From Eumeta japonica (lineage: Eukaryota > Arthropoda > Insecta > Lepidoptera > Psychidae): 64,000 nt of DNA. A model generated the notes under the pieces. The model was not told the DNA's origin. It made no database searches and was given only the letters and a program-made list of their open reading frames with translations. Both the position numbers and the translations under genes were made by a program. This document shows positions 51,651 through 62,217 of the stretch, in pieces (the first letter of the stretch is position 1; each line of letters opens with the position of its first letter). The DNA is taken from the NCBI GenBank assembly GCA_005406025.1, contig BGZK01001397.1, positions 62,001-126,000 on the forward strand. Direction: 5' to 3'.

Positions 51651-53556
51651 TGTGGGGCGCACTATAAGTTTCTGAAACTGGCTACTTGCAAAGTCATGTT
51701 AATTTCTGTGATGAATTTTAGGATGGTCGCTCATCCATCGCTGTAAACAACAAAAACATCAATGCTGTACGCCATATGATCTAAAAGACTAGCATGTGAC
51801 CTACCATGAGATTAGAACATTTTTAGGCATAGGTATGAGTCAATACAACCAATCCTACACAATTTGGGTACGAAAAAGCTGTGCTTACAGTGGATCCCAC
51901 ACAATTTGACTGAGGTTCAAAAAACGGACCACGTCACTTGGTGCAATGCTATGCTTACTATATTCAAGGAAGGGGCGTCAAATTTTTGTGTGGGACATGT
52001 AACAGGTGACGAAACATGGATTTATTGCTACGACTCTAAAACAAAGCAGCAAACTACCATACGGGTCTATCGAGATGAGACGAAACCAACCAAAGTGGTG
52101 CGCGAGCAAAGTGCCTCTACAAGGGCAAGGGAATATCAAAAAGACACAAACATCTATCATTTAATACGGTTTTATTGCTTTTCAAAATATTCGCCAAGAT
52201 TATCGATGCACTTTTGTACATGCTGAAACCAATTTTCATAGAACTTTTTCCCATTCTCATTGAGGTATCTCCAAAACGTGCATTCTGATCGCATCAACGG
52301 CCTCGTCGCAGCTCGAAAAACGTTGACCACGTAATTTATTCTTCACACTTGGGGATAAATAAAAATCGTGGAGTGCCAAATTAAGGCTGTGATGACCCGA
52401 CAATTCGATCTTTTGACCTTCTAAAAACCTAGTTGTTTCGGCCGACGTGTGACAGCTAGCATTGTCATGATGAAGAATGATTATGTATTGTCGGTTCTTT
52501 CTTATTTCTACAAAGACTTTTGGCAAAACAATCCGAATTAACTGTTTTACGATTCTCTAGTGGCACTGTAACCACATGTCCATTTATAGCAAAAACGGGC
52601 AATCATTTACTTCAAAGTGCTTTTGATACGAATCACCTTTGTTGGGTTCGGTTCACCTTGGAAAACCCACATCGTTGACCGTTTGTTTAGTTTCGGAGTC
52701 ATACGCAAACATCCAAAATTAATGACCTGTGTGGATATTATTAACAGGTTTTGACGCACCATTATTGTCATTTTTTTGCACCAATCGACGCGAGCTTGAT
52801 TTTGATCAATGCTCGAGTTGTGCGGAATCCAATGCGAACAAATTTGTTTTACAGACAAATTTTCGTGTAATATCTTATGTATGCTCGTCTTATGCTCAGG
52901 GACGCCTTTATCTCGCAATATGTAACATGACGATCTTGTATTATTAGTTCCCGCACAGCATCGATATTTTGTGGTACAACCGATTACATGAAACGAATTG
53001 TCTTCTACAGCCAAGGAGTTCCATTTTGAAATGTTGTATTTTTTTTTAAATATTGTTCTGTATGTGACCAGTTCCGGATACATAAATAGCAGTCCTCATA
53101 TGCGGATGATCACTTCTTTTTTTTATAAAACTGGACACGTGGCTACTGTTGCTTTGGAGAATAGTTGTATCGTGAATAGTGATTGGTGCACGACCATTTG
53201 TTTGCCGAAATTATTGATTAACTTCGTAAAAATAATCGTTAACCTCATATCGTCTTGCACCGACAATGCTAGTTCTGACACAGCCAGACAAATAAATTTT
53301 TGAAGGAAAAAAGTTTTACTTATGAGCAATCCTGCATACAGTTCCGACCTGGCACCTTGTGACTGTCGAGGAGTATGAAAAACATGTTTCCGAGGTCACC
53401 AGGGAGAAGTGGCATAGATGTTTTCATAATTGGTTTATTCCTATGAAAAAGTGCATTAGTGATAATGGAGAGTATATTGACAAACAATAAATTCATTTTT
53501 GACCTTTTATAGTAATTTTTTCTCATTAATTCCAGAAATTTTCAGTGCGCCCTACG
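51651..53556 (+). mobile_element. Outer mariner copy (nested pair, copy 1)
   Basis: The terminal inverted repeats start TGTGGGGCGCACT on the left and CGTAGGGCGCACT on the right (reverse complement); about 26 bases are alike and TA lies outside both ends. Transposase remnants read on the plus strand: GTKKLCLQWIPHNLTEVQ and VTGDETWIYCYD (first catalytic Asp) up to 52117. Then, after the inner element, MITSFFYKTGHVATVALEN and the C-terminal block EYEKHVSEVTREKWHRCF, ending near 53489. The N-terminal helix-turn-helix part and the block between the second and third catalytic residues are deleted. The copy cannot make its own transposase. Confidence 0.88.
52120..53098 (-). mobile_element. Inner mariner, inserted opposite to the outer (copy 1)
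   Basis: Bounded by TA at 52118-52119 and 53099-53100. Minus-strand transposase remnants include HDNASCHTSAETTRF, SVKNKLRGQRFSSCDEAVDA and VLEIPQ. Compared with the copy at 62399-63635, about 249 bases holding the N-terminal DNA-binding part are missing, and the frame is broken near the first catalytic Asp. The ends share only the AGGG/AGGAC core (TGAGGACTGC against CAAGGGCAAG), so one terminal repeat is decayed. Confidence 0.85.
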
Positions 53557-54124
53557 TATCTACATTAGTGATAACGTAATAACTTGCCAAGATGTCCACA
53601 CGGTATACATAACTAAAATAACCTGAATTATAGATTTCAGTAGAAAGAGTTGATACAAAAAGTACACAAATACAAGAGTACTGAATTCGTGCACATCATA
53701 CAGAACCAAACCTTAAAATGTAAAATTTAATAATAAAAAGGTTCCTCTGACATGGATTCGAAACTAGAAATTTTGCACACTTTCTTTCTTTCAGGCTTAT
53801 TAATTAATTCTTGTCTGTAAAGCCTCTTTTACATTTCCGCAATGAACATGCCTGGATCATATTGACAAAAAGTCATCAGTGAATTTAACTACTCATCAAG
53901 CCATAATTAACTACTCATTTTTCGTTAGTGTTACTGTTAAGTCATACCCTTCCACAATCTTTTTATTTCAGATTTAGGGATATCTTAACATCCACGCTGC
54001 CCAAATGCGGATAGGAAACTGCAACTACTGTGGTCACCAATGTGGTAACAACTTTCGGTCTGTGTTCTTCCAGCTATAGAGCAAATGGTTTAATTCTTTA
54101 AAATGTATTGACCAATTCGTCTGT

Positions 54125-54185
54125 AGTCAGGATTTGAACCCAGTACCTTCTGGAAAAAAATGCTATTAACCACTCAGTCACCAGA
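54125..54185 (-). repeat. tRNA-like (SINE head or tRNA pseudogene) sequence
   Basis: On the minus strand, an A-box-like TGACTGAGTGGTT (54168-54180) is followed by a B-box GGTTCAAATCC (54130-54140). No acceptor stem pairs convincingly around them, so this is a decayed tRNA or a tRNA-derived SINE promoter rather than a working tRNA gene. Confidence 0.45.
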
Positions 54186-54502
54186 TAGAAATACTCTGTC
54201 TCTTCCAAAATATATTCCTCAGTGACATCACTTTAAATTTATTGGCTTAATTTGGTTCAATAGTCAAATTACTTGTAACACTAAGCGTCATGTATATTTA
54301 GCTTGATTGCTTCTTAACATCATTTTTATTGACATGAATAGTGTAGCAAGGCCTTAGACATCTGTCTATAACCTAATAAGTCAGATGAAGACTGCAATCT
54401 GTGTCTAGTCTTATGACATTTACTTTATAATACCTAACAATGGAAAGTTTTCGCCGTCTATTTTAAGTTTCTAAAATAAACCCGTTGTTCAATATCACAA
54501 TA

Positions 54503-55711
54503 GGTCAGGAAATTTTTTTTCGTATTTTATAAGTAAAAGGTTACAATAAAATCTTTTTGGTTGTGTAATTTGTATTTAACTAGTTTTGAGACCAATAAAT
54601 GGACGATTTTTTATAAAAAGAAAAATAGAAATTAAAAACGGTGTCCCGCCATTTTTCTAATATTTTTCTGTCCACTAAAATGAGTAAATTTAAATTAGAA
54701 ATTCGATACATTTTGAAGTTTTATTACAAAAAAGGGAAAATTGCGGGACACAAGCGGCGAAAAAACTTTCGTGACTTTATGGAGCTAATGCAAAGTCGGT
54801 AAGAGTAGCACAAAACTAGTTCAAACGTTTTCTTGCGATAATTTTGACGTCAAAGATGAATCTTGCTTTGGTCGATTTGTTACGGATAAAGTCGATGATT
54901 ATGAAAAAAAATAGACCAAGATTGGCCTATTGGTTGTTATGACGTAATTGAAAAGCTGGGAATTGACCAGAAAATAGTTTTAATCTATTTAAAAAAAAAA
55001 CCGGATAAACAAAAAAAGTCGATAATTGGGTCCCACATGACCTCACTGAAAGAAATCTAATTGAAACATAATAAAACCGAACCGTTTTTGAAAATATTGA
55101 TCACTGGTGATAAAAAATGGATTATCTACGACAAGAATGTGCGAAAAAGATCATGGTCAAAAGGTATGCAAGTTCCACAGACTAGAACGAAACCAGGATT
55201 AAGTCGTAATATGTTGATGCTATGTGTGCGGTGGGATTGGAAGGGCATTATTCATTGAGCTTTTACCGCCGGACAAAACCATGAATTCGGAGCTCTACTG
55301 CCAATAGGTGATGAAACTCAAGCAAAAAATAACGAAAAAACGGCTGGAATTGATCAACAGAAAGGATATGGTTTTTCACCATGATAATGCCAGATTACAC
55401 ACATCTTTAGCCACTCAGCAAATATTGAGAGTTTGGTTGGGAAGCGATAATGCGTCCACCATAGCCCTGATCTTGCACCCTCAGATTTTCACCTATTTCG
55501 GTCTCTTCAGCATTTCTTAGGTAGTGTTAGGTTAACATCAAAAGAGTACTGTCAAGGCTACTTGTCACAGATTTTGATCATGTCACCACCTACAAAATGG
55601 CAACAAGTTGTTGAACAAAATGGCATATATATATTATAGTTAAATTAATAAAATATGATAAATTTTATCTTGAATTTGTATATAAAATACGAAAAAACTT
55701 TTTCTCTGATC
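54503..55711 (+). mobile_element. Mariner element, near full length, decayed
   Basis: Terminal inverted repeats GGTCAGGAAATTTTTTTTCG (left) and GATCAGAGAAAAAGTTTTTT (right, reversed), both followed by CGTATTTTATA, with TA outside each end (54501-54502 and 55712-55713). The ATG at 54681 starts MSKFKLEIRYILKFYYKKGK. Later pieces are KTEPFLKILITGDKKW (catalytic Asp), WDWKGIIH, ELYCQ and MVFHHDNARLHTSLATQQIL. Frameshifts and stops break it throughout. The family resembles the cecropia/Hsmar1-like branch and is distinct from the nested pair. Confidence 0.86.
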
Positions 55712-56309
55712 TATGATTTTTCTTAGGTATTCAAAGCAGTTTTGGTATTAAAATTTCTTAGGGTTTTGGATCTTGTTAAACATAGAATAGACTTGATCAA
55801 ACGAGATTCTCCTATGTTACAATGTGCCTCTGACCATGTGATTATTACAAAGTAGCTATTTTAATTTCTGTTCATCGCTTGATACATTGTTGAATATTAT
55901 CATCATAATAAAATCTTTTTAAGTCTTCGAAAGTAAACCAGAGCCCATTCTGTAGGGTCACTTCTCAAAAAAAGAATTTATTGTAATAAATCCTACCTTT
56001 CCTCTTCAAAAAATTTACATATTATTAAAGACTAACTATAAAAACACTTGATTTAGAATGACAAAAAGAAAGTTGAAATAATTCTAGAGTAATTATAAGT
56101 TTTTAAATCAAAGATAATTTTAAAGTGCAATCATTTTGAAGAGTACTAAGATAATAAAAGTATATTGAATATTATAAAACACTGCAAGATGTGTTTTATA
56201 GATACATTGTAGTTCACATTTTACTCCTAATTAATAATTAACATCGTTATGGTTTTTATGCATTTTTAGAAAAATAAAATAATAGAGCTAGAAAACAAAT
56301 ACAAAAAAA

Positions 56310-56468
56310 TTATTTATTCAATACTCTACATAAATATATTTTGGTTTGATAAGTAATAAGTGCTACAGTCAAGCCTAAACCAAATTTTGTCATATAATTG
56401 AAGGCTTTTTCTTTAAAAGTTGGTTTCTCTGCTATGAAGTCGGCAGGTGGTGGATTATTTCGGCTTAT
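56310..56468 (-). CDS. Gasz: GASZ last exon with tail anchor
   Basis: The acceptor is TTTCAG|ATAAGC, phase 0. It encodes NNPPPADFIAEKPTFKEKAF, then the FGLGLTVALITY hydrophobic segment and the basic end KIYLCRVLNK. The stop is TAA at 56312-56310. Confidence 0.9.
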   Translation of the reverse strand: MSRNNPPPADFIAEKPTFKEKAFNYMTKFGLGLTVALITYQTKIYLCRVLNK

Positions 56469-58602
56469 CTGAAATTTAAAATTATACTCAATAAAACCTT
56501 TGATATCATGTAATAGCATATTTGAAAAACATTTAAATTGATAAACAGCAATATTGTTCTGGCAATGGACATTTTACCAAATCTTTAATAAATAGTATAA
56601 AGTAATTAATTGTGCTGATTGTCTATAAGCTTCTATAAAACTGAATTTATCTCTTCTTAAATATTATAACCGAAACTGTAATATAAAAAAAATTATAATG
56701 TTTGATGAACAACTTCACATATTTGCTAATGAAAATGTCCACTTTTATTTGCAAAAAAGTGAAGTTGAAATTGTTCATTAGAGAACAATTTGTTTTATAA
56801 ATATTCCATTGCTGGACAGTTTGTACTAGCTTTCATTATTTTTTAAATATTTCTGCGTGATATAAATGTAAGTAGCTACATAGGTAATAAATTTGACAAA
56901 ATTAAATTTCAAATTTTTTTTTAGAAAATATTACTTTCAGAACAACAGTAGTCCTGACCCTCTATGACTTATAAGTAACTTTTAAGTCTAAAAACTATTG
57001 AAACTTAAATAGAAAAGTTGAAAAGTAATATTAAAAATGAAGATACTGCACTTGAAAATAATCTTAAAATATAGCAGATAAACAATCATTTGGTTTTTGA
57101 TATAGATAGCTAATGCATTTCTAAGTATTTTTAATTAATTTATAAATAAATATTCAAATACCTGCTCATATTTGGCTAAAACCATATATCATATGTAATA
57201 ATATTATTTTTATTTTGTAACACTTCATTGTGATATTCCAATGCCATGAACATTTATAAATATTTTTTTCCAAATTTACAGAAACATTTGATTGTATTCA
57301 ATGACTCATACGATAGATGATCTACTTGCAGTTGGTAGTTGGTCTGTGGTATTTAAGGAATTAACTTTACCTTAGTCAACAACTGCTTTAAAATTTTTGT
57401 TTCTCTCCTGATGCTGTTGATATTTATCACAATTTTCTTGACTGCTCCCTTTAGTTTGTCATTTGTAAGTGAATCAGGTGGTTTTGATTTGATTTGTTCT
57501 TGAATTTTGTTATAATTCCGTAGAACATATTGTAAAGTAGCTTCCAAGATATATATTTGTTGAAGATGTGTACCAAGATTTGTTAAACAATCTAATACAC
57601 TGAAATATTAATAAAATTTTGCATTACTAATTTTCACCAAAGTTAAAGTAGACATTCGCCCGCAACATGTGATAATATGCGGCAAGGTCAAAGTGGATTA
57701 AATAATGTAAAAGCTATTATTTGTGTCAAAAGTATGCTCTTTAAGGCGCTATCGCATAGGCAAAATGTATATATTGAGATGGACGTGTGGAATGACGCGA
57801 ATGGATAAAGTGATGTATTTGTTAGAAGAAGTTTAAAAATAAATCATATGACTTTGATGTGATATGAAAGTGGAGGGGAAAACCAAAGAAAAAACGTTTA
57901 AATTGTCTAAATAAGGATATTTTTATGAAATATGAATCTACGAAAACATATAATGCCATGCTCACATAAAATATGAGATAAAGCGAGATCGATGGTGATA
58001 TTATACTCTATATTCAAAAACAATAGTATTGCATCTTTTCACAAACAATTAAATACATGTAAATGAAAGAGTTTACAGCGGAGTTCTAAATCCAATTTTA
58101 GTCTCCTTCTAAAATCCAATCTCTGTTTTGACTTAGATTTTAAGCATGGGCCAGCTCTCAATTCTGATCCCAATCCTTCTTTGAACCTCTTACATGAAAT
58201 ATATAATTTATCAATATATCTATATACCTTAAAATGTAAAGTAATCTGGCGCCAAAACTCACAGAACCCAGTCCCAGATAAATTTTTTCCCCCATTAAAG
58301 TTGATTTCTTAACACTGAAGTATAACTTTTTTTTTGCAATAAAGACCTCAAATTCAACTTTTTGTATTTAATGTGTTCTTATATTTGAAAAGAAAATCTA
58401 AATATCAATGAAAACTAATGTTACTTGCATGTACATTTTTGTACCATTAAGGATATTTCGTAAAATCCCTTGCTAGTGCTTGCTTACATTATAAAATACT
58501 TGTTTAACATTCTTAGACCATAGTTCAAATTCCTAGACCAGCTATTACATAATAATATGTATTTATATATACACGTACATGCGCACACGAACACGCACGC
58601 AT

Positions 58603-58669
<67 letters not shown>

Positions 58670-61600
58670 CACACACACATACCCACCCAAAAATCACTAC
58701 TATAGTTTAACAAAGGCAGCTAACTATAGCTTTGTAAGCTAACACAAAACTATTTTTTTGTTGTATCAAAATATAGTTATATAGAGAAATACTAGTTATT
58801 ATTTCTAACAAGTGATAAAATATATTAACAAATATTCTAATTTAACTAGATAGTGAAAAACAAATACAGAATGATTTGTAATATTCACTGATTACATATT
58901 CAAATGTGATTTATTAAATTAAAATATAATTACAAGTATTTATTATGCACTAAACTTATAGAATTAGATAACCTCAAATTTATAGAAATAGCCTGTCTGC
59001 TATGTATGAATAAGAGGATCAGATGCAATTACCTGTAGTTCTGCTGTTGGCGAGCATAAAGTCCAGCAACAGCGCTTAGCTTCCAATTTTTAGTGTGGAA
59101 CTTATATAGTCCATACTTCAATCTTTGTCTTTCATATGGTAAATCTATGCCCAACTTAATCATGTCGTCTTCCTCCATCAATAAAAATGTTCTAAAATCT
59201 ATTCCACTACTATCAATTAGTGGACCAAGTCGCTCACAGCCCATGCCATACAAGAGATGTGGAATTTCACAAGAATAATTGGGTCTATGACACAAAAGGA
59301 TAATTTTAAAATTTGATTTTTAATATATATATGTATATATATATATATAATTATTTGCTTTATATTTTTCATAAATTCTGTAACACTGAGCATTATTGCT
59401 CAATTCAACTTTTTATACAAATTGTATTGAAATGTTATCATTGAGATTAATTACAAACAAATGTGTAATACAGAAAAAACAAAATGACAATGTATGAATT
59501 TATTGTACTCATATTTATATTTAAACAGAATACTTGAGTTTATCTTAAGTACATACCTTTCACTTTTTCCTAATCCTGGATAATAATCATGCCATGACCT
59601 ATCCAAATTATTTGTGTAAAACTTTGTGGTCATTTCATCAGTATCATCATCCATTTTCATCTTATTCCTTAAAATATCGATTATATTGTCATAACCATGA
59701 GATTCGGCAATTTCCATAAGAGTTCTACCAAATTTATCTATTTCTGTTAATCTACCACCATGATCAATAAGCATATTAAGAATATCTTGTTGATTATGAT
59801 GTACTGCCCAGAATAAAGCCTGAAATAGTAAGAAGTAATACAGTAGAACCTCGATAACTCAAACCTCGGTAACTTAAAAACCTCTATAACTTCAAAAAAT
59901 AATACGTTCCCTTCCTATTAGAGCCCAAAACCTCTATAACTTAAAATATGCAACCTCTATAACTTAAATAAATAATCTCTGTATTGGCCCTCAGTAACTT
60001 AAAGAAATGTTTCCACAACTTCTATGACATAAAATTGTTTGTCAATGAGTCATTTTGAAAGAGTGTGTAAAACAAAAGGTTTCGGTATTTATTGCTTGCA
60101 CGTGTTCACTAGTTAAAATGTTAAAGTAAACAATACATATGTCACCTATTGTTTGCTTCTTCGAAATTCTTTAAAGCTTTGCGGCAGTTAGCCTTAAGAC
60201 ATAAGTAAGCCTTGGATCATAAGTTTTTGATTATTGTCCTGGAAACATTGCTTTACTTACTGTGAGATAAAACTGGCTTAATATGAGTTCAAAAAGAAAA
60301 CTAACAACACTCACATACGCTGATAAAGGGTGGAACAAGGGTACATACATATGTACATACCTACCTCTATATTAACCTATCCCTAACATAGACTCTTGAT
60401 AACTTAAAACCTCTATAACTTAAAATATTTTGTGTTTCCTTTGGACTTTAACTTATCGAGGTTCAACTGTATATAAATAAATTGATTCATACAGGTCTTT
60501 TAATATATGGCTCGAAATAGAAGTTCAAATCATTTAGCTAGTTATTTTTTTTCTTCATTCAACTAGTTATTAGATTATAACAATTGATATCAATCAACTC
60601 ATGAAATTCTTCATTTCTATCTTGACGAGATACAACTACTTATTGACTAGCGGCATCTGCATTACTACCAAAGTTAGAATAATTAAAAAGGATAAGGGTT
60701 AAAGTGATACAGCTTTAACTAATATACTTACAAGAAAATAATTATTGATGTCTTTCGATTTATCTAGATATATTGTATCTAATGAACATAAACACATAAT
60801 GGTAACTATAATTTGGAATTTTTAATTATCAAAAATATTTGACTATTAAAGAATGATTTTTTTATATAATTTTTGACAGGTAAATGAGTAAGTAAGCCAC
60901 ATGAGAATAGGTAACTACCGCCGCCCTCTTCATTAGTAGAATAATGTATTTTGGGACTTTGAACATCGCATTCTTGATTTTAGATATCGTAAAACTGATG
61001 AAGTAAATATTTAATATTATTGTAAGACTACTCCATTATACTGTTTCTATATGCATAAAAAATTATAAACAAATATCAGAATAACTCCTCTGCCGATAAA
61101 TGACAAAATAGATTTTGTTTACACCCAAAATTTGAATGGGCTTCAACTGTTAAAACTCTGAATTTTAATTGATTTATTAAGACTATTCTTGAATTTGTCA
61201 AGTACTTTTTTGTTTATGATAAAAATGACACATTTTTGATCTTGTTTGTTATTTAAAAATGACGCACTTATGACTTTGTTCACAGCCTGAGATTTTTCTA
61301 GATCATCATTCGTGGTTATTATGCGAAAATTTGAACTTTGGCAGTTCAGTTTTACTTAGCGCATTGACAAGAAAGTGTTTTATTGTGTATGATGTTATTT
61401 TATTTTATTTTTTATTTTATAAAGTAATAAAATAACTTGTTATTGTTAGAATACATATCGTTGAAATCAAATAATATATTGCAGGACTTTAGTTCCCTCT
61501 AAGAAAAAAGCATTAGCTTTTTATCTAATGTAGTGCTATGATTTCTATAGGGATTACCAACCTACTCTGTCTCTTGAATATCGGAACTTAAACTTATCAC

Positions 61601-61951
61601 ATTCCTTTTTTCCTTTAAGAGTTAAAAAATGATCTAAGAAACAACTCTGGAACTGCCGGAAAATATTTACATTAATTGCTGAAAAAAATACAGATGGCAT
61701 ATGCATGAATACAAAAAAAGTTACCGTCCAACCCTGTTGGTCCCTCATTTCTATGTTAACTTTGTTGTCTAACAATTTTTTGACTATTTGTACTCTTCCA
61801 CTGCCAATAGCACGCATTAATGGTGTTTGTCCATATTTATCTCCAATATTGAGCAAACTTTCCTTGTGTATTAGATAATTTACAATATTAGTTACGGCAT
61901 CATCATTTGCAGTGCTATTTGAGCATGCGGCCATAATAGGAGTCACTGAAT
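56310..61951 (-). CDS. Gasz: GASZ (ankyrin, SAM and leucine-zipper piRNA-pathway protein), 5' end beyond window
   Basis: Minus-strand exons 61951-61725, 59819-59557, 59284-59033, 57599-57371 and 56468-56310 join in frame at GT-AG introns to give 376 C-terminal residues. In order: ankyrin repeats (about 1-130; DKYGQTPLMRAIGSGR, then QQGWTALFWAVHHNQQDIL), a SAM domain (about 168-232; LIDSSGIDFRTFLLMEEDDM), a helical coiled-coil region (about 250-323), and a terminal hydrophobic helix (FGLGLTVALITY) with a basic tail. This order is that of GASZ/ASZ1, which is held in the mitochondrial outer membrane by the tail and scaffolds piRNA-processing factors in germ cells. The first exon seen starts mid-codon (GAT, with G upstream), so at least one exon lies further right. 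The ANK+SAM+tail-anchor order argues against other ankyrin-SAM proteins. Confidence 0.9.
56313..56318 (-). terminator. Possible poly(A) signal within the last two GASZ codons
   Basis: The codons AAT AAA (Asn-Lys) directly before the TAA stop read AATAAA. The next clear minus-strand AATAAA is about 330 bases downstream (55977-55982). If the first is used, the 3' UTR would be only 10-30 bases. Confidence 0.35.
57371..57599 (-). CDS. Gasz: GASZ exon with coiled-coil region
   Basis: The acceptor is TTTCAG|TGTATT and the donor ACTAAG|GTAAAG. It encodes LDCLTNLGTHLQQIYILEAT and a Lys-rich heptad-like stretch (LKGAVKKIVININSIRRETK), in the place of the leucine-zipper segment of GASZ. Confidence 0.88.
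57600..59032 (-). other. GASZ intron with microsatellite
   Basis: Noncoding. Contains the (ACGC)n run and a weak degenerate array (TCCAATCTCTG, TCTGATCCCAATCC) at 58110-58190. The intron is bounded by GTAATT and TTTCAG. Confidence 0.7.
58581..58679 (+). repeat. (ACGC)n microsatellite
   Basis: About twenty ACGC units followed by (AC)n, in a GASZ intron. It opens frames of HARTHART or ACVRACVR type on both strands, none of them genes. Confidence 0.95.
59033..59284 (-). CDS. Gasz: GASZ exon with SAM domain
   Basis: The acceptor is GTCATAG|ACCC and the donor TACAG|GTAATT. It encodes nearly the whole SAM domain (LLYGMGCERLGPLIDSS... LGIDLPYERQRLKYGLYKF). Confidence 0.9.
59322..59352 (+). repeat. 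(AT)n run
   Basis: An AT dinucleotide run broken once by ATG, just upstream (in gene sense) of the GASZ SAM exon. Confidence 0.9.
59557..59819 (-). CDS. Gasz: GASZ exon with ankyrin repeats 3-4
   Basis: The acceptor TTTCAG|GCTTTA continues GWT into ALFWAVHHNQQD. The donor is GAAAG|GTATGT. After the last ankyrin unit comes an acidic linker (MKMDDDTDEM), then RSWHDYYPGLGKSER. Confidence 0.88.
59841..60469 (+). mobile_element. Deleted Tigger/pogo-like element in a GASZ intron
   Basis: The left end CAGTAGAACCTCGATAACT pairs with the right end, whose reverse complement is CAGTTGAACCTCGATAAGTT; a TA lies on both sides (59839-59840 and 60470-60471). These ends match the pogo/Tigger pattern. A CCTCTATAACTTAAAA-like motif recurs several times in the left 160 bases and near the right end. 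At 60283 an ATG opens MSSKRKLTTLTYADK, which resembles the start of a Tigger DNA-binding domain and ends soon after, so the copy is non-autonomous. The intron on both sides appears intact. Confidence 0.82.
60470..61724 (-). other. GASZ intron sequence, nothing recognised
   Basis: AT-rich intron between the Tigger-like insertion and the ankyrin exon. No repeat or exon seen. Confidence 0.6.
61725..61951 (-). CDS. Gasz: GASZ exon with ankyrin repeats (first in window)
   Basis: The acceptor is TTATAG|AT. An alternative AG six bases further in would remove the DS residues of DSVTPIMAA and break the phase. The exon ends TGGACG|GTAACT in phase 0. It encodes one and a half ankyrin units, including DKYGQTPLMRAIGSGR. 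Confidence 0.87.
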
Positions 61952-62217
61952 CTATAAAAAAAAATCAACAAATTTGATTTTAAAAAATTTAATAAAGCCA
62001 TTTCTGTATAGTATAAAGATATTGTAAGTCCACCATTTTGTACATAAATCATGTCAAATAAATATTTAAAGGTTGTGATTTATTTATTAGTTTGGAGTTC
62101 CAGATCTAAACTATTTTCTAAAATTATAAACTAACTAATCTCAGTTTGAAAAGTTGAATATGGTATTATTTAGACAATAACAATGATAAATAGATAAATG
62201 TGGTTCATAGAATTCAT

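Noticed and set aside
52729..53303. Plus-strand frames inside the nested mariner
   Set aside because: The 52729 frame is the antisense of the inner transposase; most of the 52998 frame is outer-mariner remnant after 53100, not a host gene.
54125..54185. A working tRNA gene
   Set aside because: A and B boxes are present, but I could not form acceptor and anticodon stems of a functional tRNA.
58484..58742. Three frames across 58.5-58.7 kb
   Set aside because: They are the (ACGC)n microsatellite read in different frames.
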